Part shown: positions 1-7,338 of the stretch, one piece after another
Numbering within the stretch: the first letter of the stretch is position 1
How the letters are laid out: each line of letters starts with the position of its first letter
Source: Baffinella frigidus
Lineage: Eukaryota; Cryptophyceae; Cryptomonadales; Baffinellaceae
Assembly: GCA_026770585.1 (NCBI GenBank)
Contig: MU646373.1
Location: 935,501 to 950,487, forward strand
Length of the DNA stretch: 14,987 nt
Reading direction: 5' to 3'
The notes under the pieces: generated by a model
Seen by the model: only the letters and a program-made list of their open reading frames with translations
Told to the model about the DNA's origin: nothing
Database searches by the model: none
Made by a program: the position numbers and the translations under genes

Positions 1-3
1 GGC

Positions 4-69
4 TGAGGTGTGACTGAGGTGTGACTGAGGTGTGACTGAGGTCAGACTGAGGTGTGACTGAAGTGCGAC
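4..69. repeat. 11-bp tandem repeat, six units
   Basis: Six consecutive 11-bp units of TGAGGTGTGAC are visible. The fourth unit reads TGAGGTCAGAC and the sixth TGAAGTGCGAC; the others match. The array starts within three bases of the window edge, so it may continue outside. No function can be assigned. Confidence 0.9.
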
Positions 70-424
70 GCCGAGAGAGGTGGTGTGCGCTCCACGCAGT
101 GGGGGGGCATGCTCACTTTACACACCAACTCCACCCATCGGTGCATCCTAGGAGAGAGATGAGCCCCCGCTTGGGAGGAGAGAGACCGCGCAGGCCGAGG
201 CCCGCACACAAGCGGAACCAAAGATAGTTTCATTAGTCAACCACCGAGGCTCGTCACTTGTCCGACCGAGGCTCACAAAAGAACTTTCTACGCTTCTGCT
301 CTCGAGCGACCTCGGCACAGAATAAAAGCCCAGGTCCAGAATCGGGACATGGGGTCAGGTGAACGTTTTGATAAACCGTTAAGTTGTTCCCTGCCCGCTC
401 GAAAGCGGCTCACGTGTCGTGAAT
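70..424. other. Stretch with no recognised gene
   Basis: Mixed-composition DNA. A small direct repeat, ACCGAGGCTC, occurs near 244 and 265. Open frames here are short and lack any recognisable motif or splice context. I see no gene in it. Confidence 0.5.
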
Positions 425-516
425 ATCCCTTCAGTGGCCAGGGGGTCAAAATTGACCCCCGGCAGGTCCTAGGGCCCTACCGTAGGGCGTGTGGGCCTAC
501 TCGCCACTTGAGGGAT
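425..516. mobile_element. MITE-like family B, copy 1
   Basis: The ends are inverted: ATCCCTTCAGTGGCCAG on the left and CTCGCCACTTGAGGGAT on the right. The inside holds GGTCAAAATTGACC, itself a palindrome, then GGTCCTAGGGCCCTACCGTAGGGC. The same ends and core recur at 6598, 8496 and 9326. It has no coding capacity, so it is a non-autonomous element or palindromic repeat. The copies begin AT and end AT, so TA or AT may be the target duplication, but this is not proved. Confidence 0.85.
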
Positions 517-723
517 GCCGAACCGATTCCCCCCCTGCTCACGTCCCCCCTCGCGCTCCCACCGTTTGAGCCATTTGTCATTTGAGTCATTTGCCCTCTG
601 GGGATAAGCCCCAAATAGGAGTAGTCGGACAGACTTTACACAAGTCACGTCCACTTGAGACCACGTGTCCACTTTCGGCCTGGGCGCCAGTTGCCCTCCT
701 GTTCCACACTTATCCGTGCCCTT

Positions 724-914
724 CCACACGAGAACGCTAGAGGGGCCTATTTAAAACCAGGGTGCTTTAAAAAGTGGGCATCTGTGTAGTAACTTTCGTT
801 GATTGGTCACGTTACTAACCATATATTGGCCAGTCACGAAGTTGGAATGCCTTATCCTGGTACAAATGTCTACAACCCCACATATAAATAGGCCCCTCTA
901 GCATTCTCGAGTGG
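724..914. mobile_element. MITE-like element H (191 bp)
   Basis: Terminal inverted repeats of about 30 bp pair in roughly 28 positions. The left begins CCACACGAGAACGCTAGAGG and the right ends CTAGCATTCTCGAGTGG; both include GGGGCCTATTTA. The interior is AT-rich with CATATATTGG and no open frame. TATTTAAA and TATAAATA lie at the inner ends of the arms and look TATA-like, but no transcript can be assigned. Only one copy occurs in the window. Confidence 0.85.
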
Positions 915-1008
915 TTGTTCTCCCGCCAACCCGAAGGGATTTGCCAGCGTGAAGTTTGTTCGACAACCGTTTGAGGTTTGAGGTTTGCGGTTACGGCGTA
1001 CCTTTTCG

Positions 1009-1265
1009 GGTTGAGGGTTTAGGGTTTAGGGTTTAGGGTTTAGGGTTTGGGTTTTGGGTTTCATGGTTTAGGGTTTAGGGTTTAGGGTTGAAAGTGGAGG
1101 GTTTAGGGTTTAGGGTTTAGGGTTTAGGGTTTAGGGTTTAGGGTTTAGGGTTTAGGGTTTAGAGTTTAGGGTTCAGGGTTTAGGGTTCAGGGTTTAGGGT
1201 TCAGGGTTTAGGGTTTGGGGTTTAGGGTTTAGGATCTAGGGTTTAGGGCTTAGGGGTTAGGGTTT
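1009..1265 (+). repeat. Interstitial telomere-like array (TTTAGGG)n
   Basis: About 250 bp of TTTAGGG heptamers on the plus strand, with scattered variants (TTCAGGG, TTTGGGG, TCTAGGG). It continues patchily to 1425 (TTTAGGGTTCAGGG near 1360-1385). It is internal, with more than 1 kb of different sequence on either side, so it is not a chromosome end in this assembly. Unlike the other arrays, it lies outside the MORN genes. Confidence 0.95.
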
Positions 1266-1409
1266 GAGTACTTGGAGGACGGAGAATTTCTTGGCGGAGA
1301 CTTAGTGTCCAGCGGTAAGTTATTTGGTTCTGGCTTCAGATGTTCAAGGTTCAGGGAAGAGTTTAGGGTTTAGGGTTCAGGGTCTAGGATTTGAGATTGA
1401 GGATTCAGG

Positions 1410-1492
1410 TTTTACCAAACCTAAACCCAAAACCCTCATCCTGAAACCTTACCCCCCCCCCAAAAAAAACCTATACTCGCAAACCTGAACCC
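1410..1492 (-). repeat. Degenerate C-rich telomere-like tract
   Basis: AAACCTAAACCCAAAACCC-type sequence follows, interrupted by a run of ten C and eight A near 1450-1470, then AAACCTGAACCC. Its orientation is opposite to the array at 1009-1265, so the two tracts face each other across about 140 bp. It is strongly degenerate. Confidence 0.6.
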
Positions 1493-1919
1493 AACACAGC
1501 TTTCCACGAGACACGATCCCATGCTCGCCTCTGTCCAGCCTGCTTGACCGTGACCTGGGATTTCACATGAGTACCGGTATTGCCTGCCAGCTAACGCCGT
1601 TGGTCTCCCCGGGTGCAGCCTTGTGCCTGCCAGTGGTTGGTTTGACTAGTTAGACTGTTCCTCAGGTTATGCTCAGTGGGATTTGACCAGTCCTCTAGAG
1701 AGGTCTGGGAGGCGCAAAGAGGGGTTTTCATTCAGTACATCAGATCACCGATCACTCGTCTGTCTCACCAGCGTGCGCTTCCCCGCCGCTCTCTAGGACA
1801 CCCCGGTAGCGAACGAATTTCCAGGTGATTTTACTGTTCTTTTGATTTGTTGTCACTTGGTGGGGGAGCGGGGTGAGAAGGGAGCGGGGGGGCCGCTCCG
1901 TAAAGTCCTCGTACACCTG
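1493..1919. other. Stretch with no recognised gene
   Basis: No exon-like frame, inverted repeat or array was found here. The 103-residue minus-strand open frame covering 1752-2063 runs through palindromic element G and shows no motif, so I do not treat it as a gene. Confidence 0.5.
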
Positions 1920-2008
1920 TAGGATCCTACCTGTGTTTACACGACTCGTATGGTACGAGCTCTTGCGCGTACGAAGCTTCGTACGAGCCTCGTACCGGTA
2001 GGATCCTA
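1920..2008. repeat. Nested palindromic element G (89 bp)
   Basis: TAGGATCCTACC at 1920-1931 and GGTAGGATCCTA at 1997-2008 form 12-bp inverted ends; each also contains the palindrome TAGGATCCTA. Between them are repeated GTACGAG/CTCGTA words and the perfect palindrome CGTACGAAGCTTCGTACG near the centre. It could be a miniature palindromic transposon remnant or a cruciform-forming site. No second copy is present, though GTACGAGCTCGTAC at 14390-14403 uses the same words. Confidence 0.75.
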
Positions 2009-2018
2009 TCCTTATGAC

Positions 2019-2041
2019 ACACTTATTGACACTTATTGACT
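2019..2041. repeat. Two-unit ACACTTATTG repeat
   Basis: ACACTTATTG occurs twice in tandem in an AT-rich patch just downstream of element G. It is too short to interpret. Confidence 0.6.
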
Positions 2042-2619
2042 TTATTCGAAAGTGAGAATGCACGGTGCAAGAATTGAGGCGAGGTTAGGAAAGCATCTGG
2101 GGTCTTCACCAGATTTTTCCTACCCAAGAAACTGCCACTACCCATAAGGAAAAACCACGAAGGAGCTCCCCGCACAAGCCCGGCGAACCGGACAGCGTGT
2201 CACTCCCCAATGGCTCCCCGCAGAGCACCCCGTTGCGTGGGGGCCTCTGCCTATTCCATACACAGTTGCCCCGGACTGGTCCTTTTTAAAGAGCTCGGGA
2301 GCTCGGCACCGGTATCCTATCACATGTACGTACCATTGTATCATGCTCCACGAACCAAGCACGGATCCTTCACGCAGCCATAAATATTTGCATATTTGAC
2401 ATAAGGGGGTCGGCTGTCATCAAGTGGGGGAAACGTGTCAGCAAAAGTCATCACCTCGTGGCCCTTTCCAAGGGTTTCCTCTTGCCTTTCCTAAAATAGG
2501 TTACAAGGAGTTTTAGTTCTCCTCACTCGGGCGGGAATCCGGAGGATCTAGGAGATCCCACACCTCCGTCCGAAATCTCACAGGATCCTGGATCTTCGCC
2601 CGACGAAGATAGCTAGAGT
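2042..2619. other. Region upstream of the plus-strand MORN gene
   Basis: No coding exon was recognised. An AT-rich patch, CATAAATATTTGCATATTTG, sits near 2379-2398, about 250 bp before the start codon, and could be a promoter element, but nothing anchors it. A small hairpin, ATCTTCG/CGAAGAT, lies at 2592-2610. Recognisable similarity to the right arm begins only about 25 bp before the ATG, so the two gene copies have different upstream regions. Confidence 0.45.
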
Positions 2620-2643
2620 CTAGCGGGGGTTGGGCACTCTGCG

Positions 2644-2811
2644 ATGACTGCGAATATGTACGCGGAGGCTGCTGCTCTAGGCAAGACGGCTAAAGTCAGC
2701 AAATGGGGCGCGGCTCGAATCGTAAGGACGACATCGAACGTCGTGGCAGCGCTCGGCGACGGGAACCGGCTCATCGAAGAGCTGGCACCGGGCTACTTTG
2801 GAATCCCGAAG
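2644..2811 (+). CDS. MORN gene left copy, exon 1
   Basis: 56 codons from ATG to a GT donor (AAG|GTCTGA). The frame ends LAPGYFGIPK; the minus copy ends LAPGYFGVPK with the same donor. Just before this both copies have LGDGNRL. The N-terminal 30 residues align poorly between copies (the minus one is 8 residues longer), so this segment evolves fast. I recognise no domain. Confidence 0.7.
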
Positions 2812-5800
2812 GTCTGACTTGCCCGGATAACACGCTCCTCGGTTTTGTAGACCCGGCCTTCTCCTCGGGATGATCAGAACGCACCGGTGTGTTTCATGAG
2901 GAGGCCGTCTCATGCTGGACATGCTGTGCGCCCCGCAGGAGGAGCTCGAACTGGTGTGGGTCGACTACCCTCAGGACGACCATGCCGAGCGCCTCCACTT
3001 TGCTGTGAGCACCCCCGCCCGCTCTTCAACTCTTTTCGCATCTGTCCCCCGTCCTCGTGTCCTCATGCGCCCACATGCCTGGTCGCGTGCGGACACGCGG
3101 TGGGCGGTACGGACGCGTTTCTTGCGAGCGCGAGGACTGAGTGCAGTTGGTCTCACCAATTTGGTGAGACCGGGCTCTTGTCCGCTCCAACGTTGACGGA
3201 TTTGTACCGCGAACCCAGCATGTCAAGTGAAGACTGACCTCGACGCGTGGCTTCACCCTGCAGGGACAGATGCGAACGCGTTCCAAATGTGGGCTTGGAT
3301 GCGCGGAGAACAGGGCAGGGGTGCGCTATGAGGGCCATTGGCGGAACAACCAGGTCCCCCAGCGCCACCCCTGAGGGACAGTTAGCTAGGACACCGAACC
3401 GTCCACCCCCACACCGCCGCCTACGAAGGGATTTCGTGAATAACCTTGGCATAGGACCTTACAGTAGGCAATACCGTAAGGACATGGGCTGGTCCTTTAT
3501 CTATCCTAACCGATTGCTGGCCAGCACCCCACCAAAAAAAACCCGTGGTAGCCCGCTGTGTGGTATTCCCAACGCATCACACCCTCGCCCTCGCACGCAA
3601 CACCTCCCGAGAACTCTTCCCAACCAGCCACGCTACCCCCCGACGCCTCCAAACCTCCAACCGCCAACCCCCCCAGTGCTGGTTTATGTGTTTCTTTCCA
3701 CTCCTGCACTTCCCCCACCCGCTCGCTACAGGGTTACCTCGCTCACAAGGAGGCACACTCCCGTCGTAGAGGGGGGGGGCGGCTCCTTATGAGCGAGGCA
3801 CCCCTCTACTGGACTGGCGTCGCTGTTCGAAGATAACTGCCAAGCTTCATCTCTGCCTGAGTTGATCTGGTCTCCTCATTTTCAAAATGAGGAGACCGTA
3901 ACCTGTTTGCTGGTGCAAATCCGTCAACTTTTCGTGTGGAAACGACCAGTCAACCCGACTGAAGCAGGACTTAAGGCTGAATGTGTGTTGCTGCACCAGA
4001 GGAACGGGCTGGGAGTCGAGACCACGCCCGACGGCATCTACGAAGGGCAATTCACGGTACGGGGGGAAATCGAGATTTAATAAGTTGACAAACACGACCG
4101 CTTCACGCTAGGGGGAGAGATGCGACGAGACCAGAGGGCTGAAGCTGCGGTACGTTCCCTGCATCGACATCTGCTTTTGTTGCCCAAATCTCTCTCAGTC
4201 TATTTGGGCGCACCAAGTTGGTGAGCCCGGGCTCTTTCCCGCTCCAAAGTTGACTGGTTTGCACCAGAACCCCAGCATGTCAACTCAAGGATGATCAGCC
4301 AACTGGAGTGAGGCGCAGTTAGGCTTCCGGCGTGCTTCCTTCGTGTTGCGTCCGATAGCTTGCGTGCCACACACAGAGCTACCAAGCGATTTCGTGAATA
4401 ACCCATAAGTGGATAATCCCCAGAACTCTGCGGTAGGCAATACCGTAAGGACATAGGCTTATTACTTCGCATATCGTAACCGATTCTTGGTCAGAATCTG
4501 TCAAAAAATCCCTCCGCAGCCCGCTGTGTGCTTCCAGGACCCTGTTTCATGCAGAACATCTCGCACCTGAACCCCCGGTTGCGACCCCCCCTGAGACAAT
4601 CGCTACGCGGGTTTGTCAAGAGACTCTCAACTTTCCGCGTGTTGCAGGATGACAAGCGAGATGGCTTCGGAGTGTTTGTCAAGAAAGAGGGCCCAACCTA
4701 CGTGGGCGAATGGAAAAAGGTACGTAACCTGTCCCGGGGCTCATCTCCACAAAAGTATCAATCGATTATTTTTGGCGCGACGAAAACTCTACCGTTACTT
4801 TTATGAGCAAATCTGGTAGTTATTTTCGTTGCCCAAAAGCAATTACTTAATACTACTATGGAGATTAAGGCGGGCCTACCCCTGGCACGTTCTGAACCGA
4901 GCAGGAGGTGGAGTTAGAATCCATCCGGAAAATGCTCGTATGCGCGGCCGACACGGGGTACAGTAAGTTGCACAGTGCGTAGCATGTGCGGCGCTGACGC
5001 TGGTTGTTTGGCAATAAATTGTCAATCTCTCTTCTGAACCGAGGCGGGCCTGTCCCCGAACCGCTGTTCTTGAGCGGTCCTCACTAAACCCTACACCCTA
5101 AACTCTAAACCCTAAACCCTACACCCTTACTACACCCTTCACCCTAAACCCTAAACCCTAAACCCTAAACCCTAAACCCTACCCTAAACCCTAAGCCCTA
5201 AACCGTAAACCCTAAAGCCTAAACCCTAAACCCTAAACCCCCAACTCCAACGCAGGGAGATTGGCACGGACACGGGATGGTGCAACAGGAGACACACTCG
5301 GGGGGGGTGAAGGAGTCGTTCTTTTGCTGGGAGTTTGGCTTCAACGTCGCCCCAGGTCACTCCTGCCTCTTCTTGATTGCCCTCGGAGCCTTGTGGAAAG
5401 TGGTCAACTAAAACCCCTCACCAGGTCAATAGGCCTAGCTCTGCCTTAGTCGGGTAGACCCGACTTTTCTCAAGTTGACATGCTGGGTTTGTGGTACACC
5501 CTCGTCAACTTTGGAGTGGGAAAGAGCCCGGGCTCACCAAATTGGTGAGCCCAAATAGACTGAGACAGAGCTTTGCGGCTTCTTGCCCACCATCACAGCA
5601 GGCATGAGAGACAGAGAGGCAGAGAGCGAGAGAGCGAGAGCGAGAGAGAGAGAGAGAAGCCCTCTCGTCATGCCGTTCTCGGGTACACGTAAGGGCATCT
5701 TGCCCTTGTTTCGAAACGCAGTTTCTTGTTTGTTGAGGGGCAGCGAGAGAGAGCGAGAGGGAGCAAGGTTTTGGGGTTCAGGGTATAAGGTTTGTAGAAG

Positions 5801-7244
5801 CAGTTTCGCTGGGGCGAAGCACTAATCTCTTCGCGAACCTGAATAGATTTAATTTCGGGAACTGTCCTTCTAAACGATTCTTGGTACATATTGGTAGATA
5901 TTTCAAAGCCCCAAAAGTACGAATATTTTAAAGCCCTAACAGTTATTGGTACAAATCTTCGTTTAGAAGGACATTCCCGAAATTAAATCTATTCAGGTCC
6001 GGGACGAAATCCCCTGCCGAAGAACCTCCGGAACCCAAGTACTCGAGTACAGGGGTACCTTGCTCATGGGAAACCGCCCCCTCTTAGGACCCTACAGTAG
6101 GCCTATGCCTAGGGCCCTACGGTGGTCCTAGAGGGGTGGGTTTTTCTTATGAGCGAGGTACCCCTGTACTTCCCGTCGAGTACTCGATTACTTTCATTTC
6201 GGAAGATAACTGAATCAGTTCCTTTTCAATAGGAGGTTGAATAGGAGAAATTAGTTAGGGCAAGTGAAATTTAATTAGGCCTCCTAATTACATGAAAACG
6301 CTAATTAGAGAACTGATTCAGTTATCTTTCGAGATGAACTTGTGTTCCGGAAGCGGGGCCTGCGCGGGTTCTGATGGGAAAGGCCTTTATTACTACCAGA
6401 GATTTCTCTGTTACTCTTTATTACTCTCACCAGAGAGTTCTCAATTACTCTCGGGAGTGTTGTTTATTACCACGGCTGACTCCATGGATGCACCCCCGCC
6501 GAGACTGTTTCTAAGCAGGGACGGCCAGAGAGGCCATGCGCACTCTACACCATGTGTGCACTGAAGCGGCGTTGTCTGAGGGCGTTACCTTGTCTATATC
6601 CCTCAAGTGGCGAGCTGGTCAAAATTGACCCCCACGAGGTCCTAGGCAGGTCCTAGGGCCCTACCATAGGGCGTATGAGCCTACTCGCCATTTGAGGGCT
6701 ACCTTAAACCCTGAACTCTACATCCGAACTGCAGGGGTTGACTCGATGCAGGAGCTCATGCGAGCACGCGTGATCCAGGTACTCCCACACCCGAATCCCG
6801 AAACCCGAATCCTGAAACCCGAAACCCGAAACCCGAAACCCGAAACCCGAATCCCGAAACCCGAATCCCGAAAACCGAACACCGAAAACAAGAATCCCGA
6901 AACCCGAAACCCAAAACCCGAAACCCGAAACCCGAATCCCGAATCCCGAATCCCGAAACCTGAAACCCTAAACCCTAAACCCTAAACCCTAAACCCTAAA
7001 CCCTAAACCCTAAACCCTAAACCCTAAACACTCAATTTTCAACCCTCAACCCTAAGGGGGCTTGATGCCATCCGAAAGGAAGCATGGCCTTTCGACAGAA
7101 CCAGTTCCGGTGTCCGCCTATGTCGGGAGCTCGAAGAACCTGAAGGACCTAAAGGAACCCCGAACCCTGCATAGATGCAGAAAGAGGCGGCGCGGGTCGG
7201 GGCAGCAGCGTGGGAAGTTGGCAAGGCAGCTCAACCCTCAACCT

Positions 7245-7338
<94 letters not shown>

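Noticed and set aside
1009-1265. A true chromosome end
   Set aside because: The array is internal, degenerate and followed by gene-bearing sequence on one side and other elements on the other side.
3247-3792. 181-codon plus-strand open frame and its mirror at 12187-12732
   Set aside because: It runs in another frame through exon 3 and a C-rich intron with family C and A elements. The MORN frame is the one conserved between the arms.
5583-5825. Arg/Glu-rich open frame
   Set aside because: Produced by the GA microsatellite; no conservation in the other arm.
6048-6168. Family A ends as self-splicing introner elements (AG and GT in the terminal repeats)
   Set aside because: The termini do contain ACAG and GTACC, but every copy lies within an already defined intron or between genes, and none is bounded by coding sequence, so there is no evidence that they act as introns.
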